Positions 33,460-45,699 are shown, counted from the first letter of the stretch. The stretch: 64,000 bases of DNA from Delphinapterus leucas (GCF_002288925.2 NW_022098031.1:4066869-4130868); one strand, 5' to 3'. Program-made: numbers and translations. The notes: generated by a model from the sequence alone, not told the origin.

Positions 33460-33745
33460 AATGTGTCTTCTGTCAGCCACCTTCTCTTATCTGTCTCACT
33501 TCCGCACTTACCTTCCTTCCTACACCTTCCAGAGAAAACTATCGGTTCTCGCATCCTTGCGTCAGGAGCTGCTCCCCACCTGGGCTCCTGTATTGTAATG
33601 TGTCTCACATTATGCTCTTTACTGTGGGGCTTTGTGAATGTCTTGGCTCTTATAACTAAACTGCAAACTGTTTGAGAAGAGAAACCTTTAAATACTGTAT
33701 CCCCCAGAGCCTAACAAAGTACCTTGCATATAGAAAGTGCTTTAA
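33460..33745 (+). mobile_element. L2 LINE 3' end
   Basis: The right part shows 'GAAACCTTTAAATACTGTATCCCCCAGAGCCTAACAAAGTACCTTGCATATAGAAAGTGC', a diverged L2 3' end. The left boundary is approximate. Confidence 0.6.
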
Positions 33746-34036
33746 AAAGAAACTAGATTAACTACATTAATCAAATTGAGTATTTTTAGGAGAAAAGCAC
33801 TATAGAAATCTAATACCTAAATAGTTCAGAGCATTCTCTGTGGCACTAAATAAATCAAATTATTTAAACAAGTTTTTATGAATCATAGTTATTGACTTAA
33901 AAATCTTATAAGCTATTGTTTCAAGTTCAAAGTTGGGCTTCAAGTTTTATATTGAATATATTTTAACATTTTCTGGTTGAAAAAGCTCAGCATCCATTGA
34001 GGGAATTAGAGGGGACACGATTTGAATTGGGTCCAT

Positions 34037-34157
34037 ATTTTTCTTTTTTGGCTGTGCCACATGGCTTGCGGGATCTTATTTCCCCAACCAGGGATCGAAC
34101 CCGGGCCCCCTGCAGTGGAAGCTCGGAGTCCTAACCACTAGACCAACAGGAAATTCC
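34037..34157 (-). mobile_element. CHR-type SINE (short form)
   Basis: On the minus strand: 'GGGAATTTCCTGTTGGTCTAGTGGTTAGGACTCCGAGC', B box GGGTTCGATCCC, then 'GGGGAAATAAGATCCCGCAAGCC' and an A-rich tail. Confidence 0.92.
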
Positions 34158-34165
34158 CTGTATTT

Positions 34166-34481
34166 CTTTTTTAAAAATTATTTATTTATTTATTTTTGCC
34201 TTTATTGGGTCTTTGTTGCTGCGCACGGGCTTTCTCTAGTTGCGGGGAGCGGGGGCTACTCTTCGTTGTGGTGCGCGGGCTTCTCTTGTTGCGAAGCATG
34301 GACTCTAGGCACGCGGGCTTAGTAGTTGTGGCTCACGGGCTCTAGAGCGCAGGCTCGGTAGTTGCGGCGCACAGGACTTAGTTGCTCCGCGGCATGTGGG
34401 ATCTTCCTGGACCAGGGCTCGAACCCATGTCCCCTGCATTGGCAGGTGGATTCTTAACCACTGCACCACCAGGGAAGCCCG
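34166..34481 (-). mobile_element. CHR-type SINE (long form)
   Basis: On the minus strand it starts GGGCTTCCCTGGTGGTGCAG, has a B box GGGTTCGAGCCC and a long GC-rich body, and ends in AAATAAATAAATAA. The duplication TCCCTGTATTT is present at 34155-34165 and 34482-34492. It inserted next to the end of the short SINE. Confidence 0.94.
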
Positions 34482-34492
34482 TCCCTGTATTT

Positions 34493-35214
34493 TTTAACAT
34501 AGCATTCAGAAACACACATGGTCTAGCCCCCACTGCCCTTTCTAGCTTTATCTTCCATTCTCTGTCATCATTCCTATATATACAGTTGTGTGATTTTCAT
34601 GCAGAAGATTTGTAGTTGATTTATCTTTGCTTGTTAACAACACTGCATAATGCCACAGATCTCACTTCATAAGAAAAATTATCATTGTTTGAAAAATGGC
34701 AATGAAAGTTGTGATACGAGGAGAAAAAAACAACTCCAAATAATAATGCTTCTTGAGACCCCACTTTTCTTCCCTGTCATAATTATATTATCTTTGAGTC
34801 TTCATTAACAAATTTATTCAAATATCTAGGAATTTGAATAATGGTTTACACGCCTTTCAAGTTATTTCCAAGGTCTAATTCCACGGCCAGTATCTTGAAG
34901 ACAGATATCTACAGGACACAAAAAGACAAGGGCACTGCGTCTATGTCATGTAGAATCATAGGAACATAAACAAAAAGCATCATTCATTTAAGAAAAAATA
35001 CAAGTAATATTCATTCACGGTAGAAATATCAGCCAATATGGAGAAATGAAAAGACGATAAGAACACAGTAATACTTCTGATCAAAGAAAAATATTACTAA
35101 AATTTTAGTGTATACGGCTTCAGACTTTTTTGTACAGTATTTTTAACATAGGTACTTAAAGGGCTCATGGTGTGCCCATGTTTTTCCCCTCTTTTTGCAC
35201 TCAGCAATGTAACA
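34493..35214. other. Intergenic, nothing recognised
   Basis: AT-rich with no gene or confident repeat. Confidence 0.45.
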
Positions 35215-35650
35215 CACTGTGGCAGACACTACACACAGGCTCACTCAATACCCACTCATCTTCTAACATGGCCTCCATCCTCCGGAGGCTAGAAAGCCAA
35301 ACATTTCCAAGACTCCCTTGAAGCTTGGCTTCCGCATGTAACTGAGTTGCCACCATGCCCTGATGGAAGATACATTCCCTGAGCCAGATTTGCAAGGCAA
35401 ATGAGTGACACGAGGTGATGGCCATGGTCAGGGATGACAGATCTTCTGGTAGCTGAGGTAGAAAGTCTACTCTCAGGCTCTAAGATAATAGCCTAGAGGT
35501 GGGCATGGGCAGCAGTGGGATCTCCTTTCACACTGTGCCATACTGGAGTCAGCCATTGATCCTGGCTCTGTAGCATCATTTGCCTCCCTGCTCCTCTCGG
35601 GAATTCTGTTGTCTGCAACTAAGAACCCTAATAAATACATGTGAACACCT
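35215..35650 (-). repeat. Probable old dispersed repeat
   Basis: On the minus strand it begins 'TATTAGGGTTCTTAGTTGCAGACAACAGAA', a start resembling copy C of the dispersed family ('GGGAGTCCTAGTGGCAAGTAACAGAA'), and later reads 'ACCAGAAGATCTGTC' and 'CAGGGCATGGTGGCAACTCAG'. The relationship is plausible but weak. Frames on the minus strand are not genes. Confidence 0.4.
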
Positions 35651-36309
35651 TTCCGTGTCAAAAAATATCATATAATTGCTACTAGTAGAATCATAGAATT
35701 TTAGAGCTCAATGGGAACTTAGCAGTTAGCTAGAGTTAGGAAAACTACGCTCAAAGAAGTTAAATAACTCACGTTTCCTCAGATGGATAGTGGTGGAGGT
35801 AACACCACATGCATATCTCCTTATTCCCACTCTGTATAAGGAATTTATTCTGTGCTTGTGTCCCAATGAGGAGATGGGACAAAAATGGCTGTGCTCCAAG
35901 TTAAACTTTGGTGTTTTGTGTTGCTAACACATTCATCCATCATCTGGCATGCTTTAGCCCAAAGACGATAGTCAAGAGTGTGATGCCTTTTTAATGTGCT
36001 GCTTCCTCTTCACATTCCATTTCTACCCCACGCCCACCCCCCAGCACAGGCCCATCCCCAGACCTGCTCCGCTGGATGAAGACCAGCTGGCTTAGTCATG
36101 GTGCCACCTCTAAACACTGTAGCCTTCACTCCGGTCGGCTATGGTGTGGAGCGTCTCCTCAGACTACAGAGGTTTCTGTTTGGTTTGTTTGAATGAAGAC
36201 TTGTTCCCAAGGAGCTAGTGGTCTTTAGTGCTGTCAAACAGAGATACTTTTTAAAAAAAAACTCTTCTTAGGTGACAGAAAAGAATCATTGTTGAAAGGC
36301 CCCATTTGG
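35651..36309. other. Intergenic, nothing recognised
   Basis: At about 35690-35770 'ATTTTAGAGCTCAATGGGAACTTAGCAGTTAG...GAAAACTACGCTCAAAGAAGTTAAATAACTC' resembles a MIR-family relic. No gene. Confidence 0.45.
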
Positions 36310-36535
36310 GAATGGAAAGAGTGTGAGCTTTGGATCCAGACTGGATTTGAATCCCAGCTCTGCCACTTACTACCTACATGGCTGTGGGAACAGTTATTCA
36401 CTTTCTACAAGTCTCTCACTTTACTGAACTGGAAAATGGAAAGAAAGATAATGCCCTTACAAGCCTGTTCTTTGGACCAGAAGAAATATTCCTGTAATGT
36501 TTGATGTACAAGGGACATTCAATAAATAGTTTCTG
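36310..36535 (+). mobile_element. MIR SINE
   Basis: It reads 'GGATTTGAATCCCAGCTCTGCCACTTACTACCTACATGGC', 'GAACTGGAAAATGGAAAGAAAGATAATGCC' and a terminal 'CATTCAATAAATAGTTTCTGTTACTG', the full sense order of a MIR. Confidence 0.88.
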
Positions 36536-38154
36536 TTACTGAGTTGCAATATATGCTGTTGGCTTGAAGACCAGCCAACGGTGTATATGTTGGCTCTTCC
36601 CCACTTACAATTTTACAGCTGAATTTGGACAGAAGAGTAAGATCACTCCAGGGGAGCCCACTGCTATTTCACAGAGGACTCAGATGGCTGTGTAAGTCCA
36701 TATAAACATATATATTTGAGCTCATACGCAGCCATTAACAGGTCAGTGGAGTTTGCTTCTGCTGCAGCCCTCCAAGTCTCTACTGAAGTGAACATAGGGA
36801 CAGATAAATCAAAAGCTTGGGTCTTTGAACATAGGACATTATTTAAGGATTAGGAATGGGAATTAGGTATTCCCACAATCTTTTTGGAACAGTGTAAGTC
36901 AATAATGTTTAAAGTAAAATCTAAGTCAGCTTTCCTTATAAACATATAAATACAGAATTTATAGGAGCTGTTTTTTTAGGTTTTAACCTTTCTTCTATAG
37001 CTCAACACTTTGCTTATGAGGTGAGAGCTGCAGGAACATGACAGTTTTTACTTTCTTTTACAAGAAGAGGTTCATTTTACAAATGACATTTAATTCCATA
37101 TGTGAGGATTACAAAAAAAATCCTGGCAGGCATATACTGTAAGTAATTAAGTGCCTGTCGATTATAGCATTGTGCATTGTTTCCAAAATCCTGTTAACTT
37201 TCCTTACATCATTTCCCAGAGAAGCATTACATATATATGATGTTTTAACTGGAAATTTTTATGAGGTTTTCTCTGAAGCTTTGTTCGATGATCAAAACAC
37301 ATATGGAAATATTGTTTAACTACATTTGAAATGAAATACACACCCAAATGATAATTCTTAAATCCCAAACTGGACTAATTTTCTTCTTAGTCTTTTTCTG
37401 AACAGAAGGGAAAAAACCAGAGTAATTTGATAAGCACTATTGCAGATTCTAAAATTTTTTTCTTGAGATTTAGTGGATAAATATACATTTACTTTTATAC
37501 AATCTGTAGCAGGAAAAAAATTTATATAAAAGTTAGAATATATATTTTTTTATTTTCCTGGAAGTATCTGGTGTTTCTTATCACACATGAGATAATAAAA
37601 AATTATTTAATGCATCCTCTAGTTTGCTCTGTTCCTCATATTACAGTTTTTTGGGGGAAAGAAATAAGTTTCCTAGTGGTTGTGGCTTTGAGAATTTATT
37701 CCCATCTCTCACCAAAACAGTGTCTTAAGACAGAAGTTAACGTTTGTGCAAAACTTCAGAGTTGTGGCCTTTCTTAGGAAATTCCATTTTGTGAGTGTAC
37801 ACACAATCATATATTTACCCGGCATTGTCTCATAACCAAGAAGTCAAGTAGGGTAAGCACTGAAAGATGGTGACTGGTTTGGCAATCAGGGACTCTCTGA
37901 TGACCGCAGTGAGAGGCTCGGTGTCTCTCATGAGGGTGCCGTCAAACTTGTAGCAAGGGCTGGAGTCATTTCAAGCTTGACAGGACCGTGGAATCTCCTT
38001 CCAAGCTCACTCATGTTTTTGTTGGCAAAAGGCTTCAACTCCCCGGGGGGCTGTTGGCTGGAGGTCTCTGTTCCTCACCATGTGGGCCCTTCATGGGCTG
38101 CTTGAGTGTCCTCCTGATATGGCTGCTGGCTCCCCCAGAGCAAGTGATCCATCC
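36536..38154. other. Intergenic, AT-rich, nothing recognised
   Basis: No gene, RNA gene or confident repeat in this stretch. Confidence 0.45.
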
Positions 38155-38172
38155 GAGAGAGAGAGAGAGAGG

Positions 38173-38206
<34 letters not shown>

Positions 38207-38263
38207 CAGGGAGACAGAGGGACAGAGAGACAGAGAGACAGAGCTGGAGAGGGAGAGAGAGAA
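38155..38263 (+). repeat. (GA)n / (CAGAGA)n compound microsatellite
   Basis: GA repeats with regular CAGAGA and GACAGAGG variants. Open frames on both strands here are repeat artefacts. Confidence 0.97.
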
Positions 38264-38429
38264 GGGAGTCGGGGGAAAATAAGGAGGAAATCACAACGCC
38301 TTTTATGATTTACTCTTAGAATCATACACTTTATTCTATTTTCTGGAAACCAGTCACACACTCAAGGAGAGGGGAATTAAATGCCGCACGGTGAAGGGAG
38401 GAGTATCAAAGAATTTGTGGACATAGTTT

Positions 38430-38830
38430 TAAGCCATAACAATCAGTTGGGAGTCCTAGTGGCAAGTAACAGAAAACCCATTTCAAAAGGGAATAAACAT
38501 CAGTGGGAATTCATTTGCTCCCCAAATGAAAAGATCCTGCAGGTAGACAAACTTTGTGAGTCATTTGTTCAGAGCTCTGGCTCCATTCCTCTGTCCTTTC
38601 TGTGCTGCATCATTCTCAGGCTGGCTTCCTACCATCAGAAAATGACTGTAGCAACTCTAGGCCTCATGTACACACACAGCACCTTCCAGACAGGAGAACA
38701 CGGCTCCGGCTCAACATCCCAGCAGAGTTCAGAGACTCCCTCTGATTGGATGACTCCCCCATCCAAACCAGGGATTGGAAGGCCTAGGTTGGCTCCAGGG
38801 CTCCACCCAAAATCAGGGCTGTAAAGGCGT
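38430..38830 (+). repeat. Dispersed repeat family, copy C
   Basis: It reads 'CAGTTGGGAGTCCTAGTGGCAAGTAACAGAAAACCCATTTCAAAAGGGAATAAACA', then 'CTCTGGCTCCATTCCTCTGTCCTTTCTGTGCTGCATCATTCTCAGGCTGGCTTCC', then 'TTGGATGACTCCCCCATCCAAACCAGGGATTGG'. This order is shared with copies A, B and D. A 147-codon frame crosses it and is not a gene. Confidence 0.6.
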
Positions 38831-40374
38831 TTCCCTAAAGGCATATGGACCCCCCCAAAACCTGGGCCTCTCAAGAACCTACTACAAAATTCAGGGAAGT
38901 TTCTCTCAGCTTTTTAAAATATGGGGTAGATAGCATTTTTGTAATCTGAAAGGAAAGGAAGCAGTAGACACAGAGAAATTGAAGAGCAAAGGAATGTAAC
39001 AAAGAATGCCAAAATGAATCAGAAGCACAAGCAGAGTGAATATTCTTGGTAAGGGTTGGAGAACCACCTGTTCCCCTGAGGTCAGGGACAGCAAGTATAA
39101 ACATGGGAGAAAATATGGGCCGTTCGAGGCAAAGAGGAGGAAGGCTGAGGGCAATGTTGGCTGGTGGCTGGGAATTCGAATGAAAGAGAAGGTGATGTCA
39201 TCAACTGCAAAGAAGAGAGAAAAGTGGGATAGGGCATTTAAGGGGTTAAGATGGATGAAACGGACTGATTCGGAGGTTAAAGTTAATGGTATTTTTCATA
39301 CTAGTAGAGCTAGAAAAACTCCGCTGTAATAAGCAAGCATAAGCAGAGCTAGAAAAGCCAGAAAGCTCCGGTAGAAAAGAAAACCTAAACAACACTGTAA
39401 GAGAAGATAAAGCACTGAAGACAAATAGTACTCGTTAAAGAAAAGGTTAAGAAATAATGCAGGTTATAAGAAAGTGGGAGTTTGAAGCAAGTTAAAAAAA
39501 AGCAACTATGGCAAGTATAAAAAATGATACTTTAATCTACCTTTCAGGCTTTAAGCATATATAACTTATTCTATTCTCTGCCAGAAAATGCCTCACAGAG
39601 TATCAGGGTTGCGTATGAGTAATTTTTAATTCCCACCACTGCTGCTAAATCTTTGCTAAGAAATAAGGTGGGAACAGCTACTTCTTTATTATTAAGCATG
39701 TACGTAAGCAAAATGAGAGAATTTATTTTTTCCTTTATTTAACGTATACTAAAAGATTCCTCTCCACCTAGTTGGCTTCTGGGAAGAAATTCTTGCCCTA
39801 AAGTAAAATAAAGAAGCCCTGTGTTTATATTCACACTCATCTGGTTCAGAGTTTTGTTAAGAAAAAGTAGCATGAAATAAAAAGGATAAAAATATTTGAA
39901 AAATCTGACCTTGGAGGACAAGGTCACGAAGAAAGGCAACCTTGGTTCAGCTTTCCTTAGGACAGCAACGTTGACAAAGGACTTTGATTCAAAATTGGTT
40001 AATGGGTTCCAGAGACTAAAGGAGCTGTTACAAGTATAATGTGCGTTTCTTGGGAAAAAGAAACATCCTGCTGGACACATTTAACCTTCAATTTTGCCTC
40101 TTATAATAAGGTTGAAAGAGTCAAACAGGCTAGGACCATATGGAATTAAGAAAGGCTTATTCTTCTCCAGGAGCGCACATTTCTCCCACTAGCTCTTCCC
40201 CAGGCACGCAATTTACTTTCTGCTGGCAGGCTCTTAACTGTTTTGGAAAACACGTAATACTTTGTTACTACCAAACCCTTCAGTAGTCAGCATAAGATGA
40301 ATGCTCAGCAAAGACCAGTTTCTACTTCTTTCTCAAGTCAGAAGAGGACATCAAGATACCCTTGCTTAACATAA
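38831..40374. other. Intergenic, nothing convincing
   Basis: No coding or RNA gene signal. There is a purine-rich stretch at about 39030-39500. Confidence 0.45.
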
Positions 40375-40630
40375 CAATCATCATTTATGGAGTATTTACC
40401 AGGTGCCACGTGCTATACTTGGCATTTTACATACAACGTCTGATTTAATCCTCCCAACAATGCTACAAGGTGTGTACTGTCATCATTTTACGATAAAGAA
40501 ACAGATACAAAGAAGTCAAGCATTAGGTCACGCTCACAGAGCTACTAGGTGTCAGAGCTGTATGCTGAAACCACATCTGTTTGTTTCCAAAGTTCACACT
40601 CTTTCTTTTGCACCACTCTGTCTAAATAAA
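40375..40630 (-). mobile_element. MIR SINE
   Basis: 'TTTATGGAGTATTTACCAGGTGCCACGTGCTATACTTGGCATTTTACATA...TTTAATCCTCCCAACAATGC...GATAAAGAAACAGATAC...TCACAGAGCTACTAGGTGTCAGAGCTG' is the reverse-oriented MIR layout. Confidence 0.85.
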
Positions 40631-41376
40631 CTGAAAGGATTTCCTAACATTTATAATGAAAAGAGTCAACAGTTTAAAGAAATGTTTAAAGAGAAATAAA
40701 ATATTTTTTAACTGTGGGTAATTAGATACAAATATAGATTTATTCAAAATTAAATGCTGCACATTATCCCCAGACTCACTGTAAAATACACTCAGACAAA
40801 GACATAGAGGGACAGATAGCAGAAATACTTTCAGGTCAGGAGCAAGCCCAACGTCAAATGCTAGGAGGTGGCTGTGGAATTTAGGGACAACATGAGCATG
40901 TCAGAAAGCAAACAGGTCAGGTCATGGAAGCATCAAAAAGAACCCAAGCGTGGGAGAGAAAGGACAACAGTGTGCTGAAAACCAGTGCGGCATCAAAATT
41001 CACCAATAGTTTCATTCAGTAGAAACACGACATAAACCAATGCAAGAAAAAGTAAGTACTGTAAGCAGCAGAGATAAAGGAAATGTCGAATCAGAAGGAC
41101 AGAATTTTCATGTTGGCTCTTACATTAGCTGATGTCATGAAAACATGGACTGCCCATGTTTAGCAAAGCTCACAGCAGGCAGGAATACTTCCAGACTCCT
41201 GCCACAATATCAGGAGATGTCAATCACCACTATGTGTTTTTGTACAGTACTGGGTGGACAGAGAATAAGGCTGCTCTTATAATGGGTTTATCCTGGATTG
41301 GCCCCAGCATATAAAATAAAACAATAATAATATTATAAGCCACTTCTGCAATTTATCATGCAGATATATACCAGGG
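40631..41376. other. Intergenic, nothing recognised
   Basis: No gene or confident repeat. Confidence 0.45.
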
Positions 41377-41579
41377 CAGTGGTTCTCAACCAATGCCCTC
41401 TGCCCCCACCCCAAGAGGGCATTTGGCACTGTCTGGAGACTTTTTGACTGTTACAGTGTGGAGGGAGGGGTGCTATTGGCATCTAGTGGCTGTAGGCATC
41501 CTACAACACCCAGGACGGCCCCCATAGGTAAGAATTACCCAGCCCCAAATGTCTACAGTGTGGAGTTTGAGAAGCTCTG
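41377..41579 (+). mobile_element. MER20-like hAT MITE
   Basis: 'CAGTGGTTCTCAACC...GGGCATTTGGCACTGTCTGGAGACTTTTTGACTG...GTGCTATTGGCATCTAGTGGCTG...CATCCTACAACACCCAGGACGGCCCCC...GAATTACCCAGCCCCAAATGTC...GTTTGAGAAGCTCTG' follows the MER20 order throughout. Confidence 0.9.
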
Positions 41580-42559
41580 CACTAGAGGAGGCTATTGCAT
41601 TTGTGGCCTGAGGGAAAGCCTTGGTCACTGTCTTTCTTGAGTGTTCCACTTTCCCAAACATCAACTCTCAGGGATCCTCACTTCTGGCACAGAGGTCATC
41701 AGTCGGCCTAGAATGTGAACAAGATAAAGATGGCATTGTTTGTTTTTCTTTTCATCTAAAACAATAAATCAGCCTGTAGTTCAGGTATTAGGTCCCCTCG
41801 GTTGTCACTGCTGTCCCTGGGCTTTTCTGATACCGACAAATGTAATCCCAAGGCCCTTTGGCGCCCGGGTTTCTGGGTGGGTTTCTCCGCACCCCCTGCA
41901 CCCCTTCGGCAGCGTGTGCAGCCGTGCCCCCCGATGGTGGGAAAGGCAAAACACTTGAGTAATGAGGCTTTTTTGGTAACGTCATTTATTTAATCTAGAT
42001 GAGAAATTTTGCTCTTTAAGAACAGGAAGGTTGCGGATTCCCAGAAGCTGGAAATCGGGCCAGCGGATACTTGTCCACTGGGGAAGTTAATCACGTTGAG
42101 TTTACTTATAAGGGTAAGGCAAGGGACGGTGTGGTGGAAACTCCCGATCTGGCCGGTTTTCTACGGCTGGAAACTCGACCTTGGACTGTTCCCTCCTAAA
42201 GGAGAATTGGCAACCGCGGTCGGAAGGGCACGTAGCAGGGCGGCGAGGGCTGTTTCCCGACGGGACAGTCCCGCCGTCCGGCCTCTCTGCAGGGCGAGGA
42301 AGCCTCCTTTCCCGACTCCGGTTAACCACTTCTAGAAACTGCGGGCTCCCGTTGCGAGCGAGAGGAGTAAAGTCGGCGGGAGCGGTCCCGCTACGTGGGA
42401 AGATGCTGGCCGCGCGGGAAGCAGCAGGAAGAGGCGGGATTCTGCCTTTGTCTCTCTGCCTTTACCCCGGAGCCCGGCCGCGAGCAGCAGCCCCCTCCCG
42501 CCCTCCGAGCCGGTCCGGGAATCGGCCAGGCGCGGCGCGCCGCAGCGCGGCGCCGCGAG

Positions 42560-42635
42560 GCGAGGCGGGGCGGGGCGCGGAGGGGTGGGGGCGGGGCACC
42601 CACTGGCCACGCCCACAGGGGGGCTTGAAAAGGTA
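42560..42635 (+). promoter_or_regulatory. CSRP2: CSRP2 core promoter, GC boxes
   Basis: Tandem GC boxes (GGCGGGGCGGGGC at 42564-42576 and GGGGGCGGGGC at about 42587-42597) and a CCACGCCC motif (42609-42616) lie just ahead of the presumed start. No canonical TATA box is visible at the usual distance. Binding of Sp/KLF factors is inferred from motif only. Confidence 0.65.
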
Positions 42636-42639
42636 CCGG

Positions 42640-42735
42640 CGCTCCCTGCGTCCTGGCTCCCGGACTCCCGCCGCGCTCTCTCCGACTGCTTCTCGCTAGT
42701 TCTGCCCGCGGTGCGTGGTCCTGCTTGCGACTCGA
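42640..42735 (+). other. CSRP2: CSRP2 exon 1 (5' UTR), start approximate
   Basis: A strong donor site (CTCGA|GTGAGTAG) ends the exon at 42735, inside the CpG island. The next exon begins one base before the ATG, so exon 1 is entirely untranslated. The transcription start is estimated at about 42640 from distance to the GC boxes and could be off by tens of bases. Confidence 0.7.
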
Positions 42736-44599
42736 GTGAGTAGGGAGGTGCGGACGTCTCCGCCGACCCCGGGGGTGGGGGTTCCCTCAGCCTCCTGGGA
42801 TGCGGAGGCCGCCCTGCCGGCGCCCCCTCTCATATCCTCCGATGCCCCCATCTGGTCCCCCTAGCCATCCTCCTCAGCCCTGCGCCCCGATCTCCACACA
42901 CCTGCCCCGTTCCCCGTGGCCGCCTCAGCCCTGCTCTCGGATCCCGGGTCCGCTGCGCAGAGAAATAATCGTGCGCGACCTCCATCCCGGTTTCTCTGGG
43001 AGAGAGAGGTGGGATCGAGAGTTTCGCGGGGCTGCTAATCCGCCTTTTAGTAGCCTAGGGCCCCCTCCTCTAGTGGCGCGTTCTCTCTTCGCAAAGGGGA
43101 GGGCGGGATCCGAGTCTCGGGGTCTCCTGTGCCCCGAGTGTGCTGCACGCCGAGGGCGACCTTCCCAGCTGGTTCGGAGCCCTGGGGGTGCTGAGGGGGC
43201 TCCCCCAGCCTGTCGAGCCCGAAATCCTTCCCCTGCTGCGGTACAGAGCTCCTGGTATCCCCATTGTTTGGTGGTCTCTGCCCACCGAGCGCTGAACCTT
43301 AAATGTTGAAGGCACAGCAGTGAAACGTCATATTGATCACTCCCAGCTTTTTCCGGAACTTTCTACCATTCAGGTACAAACCGGGAAAGCAAGAATGCTT
43401 GGTTGTAAATTCTGCAACAGGTCCTGCAAATCACGTCCTCGGTTCCAAAGCTCCACGTAGGCAGTCCCCGGGGGGGGGGGCAGGGTGGGTTTTTTGAGTC
43501 GGGAGACACCCACGTCTGGTCTGCCCTGCCCGCCCCCCCCACCCAGCCAGGACGTTTGTAGAACGATATTTCTTTAAATGGTTACCCCAAATGTTCAACC
43601 TGTTTTATTTGCAGTCTGCAGACCAGACTTTTTCCTTTTCCTTTTCCTTTTATAAATACTTTTTATTTTGGGTAGTTTTTTTAACTCGGCAGTAAAAATG
43701 GTCTCTTTAGTTCTTAACTTTTCTAGTTAACCTGTTTTAAAACTCTGCTTATAAAAAATGCCAAGAATTCAAATAGGACAGCCACAGAGTTGGCTATAAT
43801 TTGACTCAAATTTTCAGGAAAGATGGGCAATGGATTCCTAAAGGGTGAGTTGCACATACGTTAAAAACTGCATACCAAACGAGAACAAATTTTATTAAGT
43901 CTTTTGTGGTCTCCCTCCACAGTCTCCTTGGTCATTGCCCTCTGAAGTTGACTGCCACTTATACTTTACCAATATTTCTCAAGGTTCTTTTTACCCTGGA
44001 TTCGTTTCCTTTGCTCTTTCAGAGTGAAGTTAGGTAGACACGGGGGTCTGTATCCCATGAGTCTTTGAAATTCACAGTGCTTGGCTTGGGTGTCTTAAAC
44101 ACACCGTTGGACCAGAGCCAATGCTGGTTAATTGAATGAATGAATGAAGGAATGAGTAAGATTGCAATTGTAGAGAAGAAAGATTTAATTGGACTCAAGC
44201 AATAGAAATATTAGCAGATTTGATCTACAGTTTCTATTGTGAGTTTTTTAAATGGATTCCTCCAAATGTATTCACGAATATTGATTGATACTGGTATATG
44301 CCAAATACTGGGCTGAAAGCAGTACTCACTGGAGGTCTGTCCTGATGAAATTGCCAACTCACTTGGATTTTGAGGAAACTGTATTTTATACTAAAATAGC
44401 AAGAATGTTGGCATAGATTAGAGGGGGCAGTAATAAATGAGCTTTAGAAGCCTGGGTCCAGCCTTGACACCGCCACTAAATGTGGACATCTGGGCCTCTA
44501 ATTTTTCTTCTCTGTCAAAAATCAGGTAAATCAGATGAGCAGGGGAGAGCAAGCCCACAGTGGGAGAGGAGGCATAGCATGGTGAGAAGGACAGGACTG

Positions 44600-44740
44600 A
44601 CCAGTTGGGCCCAAATTCACATCCCAGCTTCAGCAGCCACTGGTTTGATGACCTTAGGCAAGTTATTTTACTCTCTGGTCTCAGTTACTTCATCTTGTAA
44701 AATGGGTGTAATAGCACATACCTTGCAGGGGTTCTCGGAA
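44600..44740 (+). mobile_element. MIR SINE (intron 1)
   Basis: 'AAATTCACATCCCAGCTTCAGCAGCCACTGGTTTGATGACCTTAGGCAAGTTATTTTACTCTCTGG...CATCTTGTAAAATGGGTGTAATAGCACATACC' is a sense MIR core. Confidence 0.88.
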
Positions 44741-45034
44741 GGCATGCTGTTCCTTGTATAAAACCCAGCCCAGTTTGGGAGAGGTTCCTTGTAATTAGAC
44801 TCTGTTCTGCACTTTGTTGAATATAGGGGGAAACGGCTATCAGTGAAAGCCTCTTCCAGAAGATTGCTGACTCTGAACAGTATTGCCTAGGCCTTGCCTG
44901 GAGGCCAGCTTTCTTCCCTTTGCAGATATTCACAGGTTTCCTCAACTGTATCATTTCCTGGGCTGGTATTTGCATGGCATCCCTTGAGTTCTATTGGGTG
45001 GGGTTCCCTACACTTGGGGTCTTGATTACCTAGG

Positions 45035-45200
45035 ATGGTAATACCTAACTTTTTTGTGTCATGGAACTTTTTGGCAGTCTGGTGAAGCCTCTGGACCCCT
45101 TCTCAAACTGTTTTTAGGTGCATAAAATAAAGTACATGGTACCAAGTTCAGCGATCCCCAGAATTTCAAGGAATCTGTGGACCCCAGGTTAAGAACCCTG
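45035..45200. mobile_element. DNA-transposon-like relic (intron 1)
   Basis: The ends 'TGTGTCATGGAACTTTTTGGCAGTCTGGTGAAGCCTCTGGACCCC' and 'GGAATCTGTGGACCCCAGGTTAAGAACCCTG' are typical of an old non-autonomous dispersed element. I cannot name it securely. Confidence 0.55.
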
Positions 45201-45699
45201 ACTGACTTACGGGAGTTTTCTCAAACTGGATTGTGGAGGAGCCAGGCACAAATTCTGATTATAAAAATTGTACATTTCAGTGTAAGTCTTAGAGGAAGAA
45301 GCAAAAGTATATTGTGAGTCATTTGCAAAGGATATCAGGTTCCTTGCTTTTTTGTTTGTACCAACAGTACTACTAATTGTCCTTGACTAATAAGAGGACA
45401 CATACCATTTAGTACATTAGGGCCATATGACTTCCCAGTTAGGTTTCGTGGTGGCTTCTCCTCCAGAAGAGGAAAGCGAAGACAGAATCAAATCTGCATA
45501 CCTCCCACAGCAGGACAGAAAATACCCAATTTAAAAGAACTTGTGCTAGAGCCACATCAGTCACTACTATATTTGTGTTGCTAGCAGTGTTTTAGTTTTA
45601 GTGAAACATCAGTCAAATAAACTCAGTATAGTCTATTTGAATTTCTCTGGTATTTTTAAGTTGAATTGGTAATTGTGTTTTGGTTTTACAGTTATGAGC

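Larger units (their letters stand above)
42190..43285. promoter_or_regulatory. CSRP2: CpG island spanning the CSRP2 promoter and exon 1
   Basis: A marked rise in G+C and CpG density stands against the surrounding AT-rich DNA. It is densest at about 42470-42720 (for example GGCGCGGCGCGCCGCAGCGC near 42530). It covers exon 1 and the start of intron 1, as expected of a broadly active mammalian promoter. Several overlapping open frames on both strands result from high GC content and low stop density and are not counted as genes. Confidence 0.92.

Noticed and set aside
3637..34481. tRNA genes at the A/B-box-containing sites
   Set aside because: The A and B boxes belong to tRNA-derived SINEs. No cloverleaf, anticodon arm or terminator fits a working tRNA.
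38381..38824. 147-codon + strand frame
   Set aside because: It crosses a dispersed repeat copy and has no domain or splice context.
42181..42699. 172-codon open frame over the CSRP2 promoter (and several other frames on both strands)
   Set aside because: It lies in the CpG island, where stop codons are rare. The residues are Arg/Pro/Ala/Gly-rich with no domain, and the frame runs into the untranslated exon 1.
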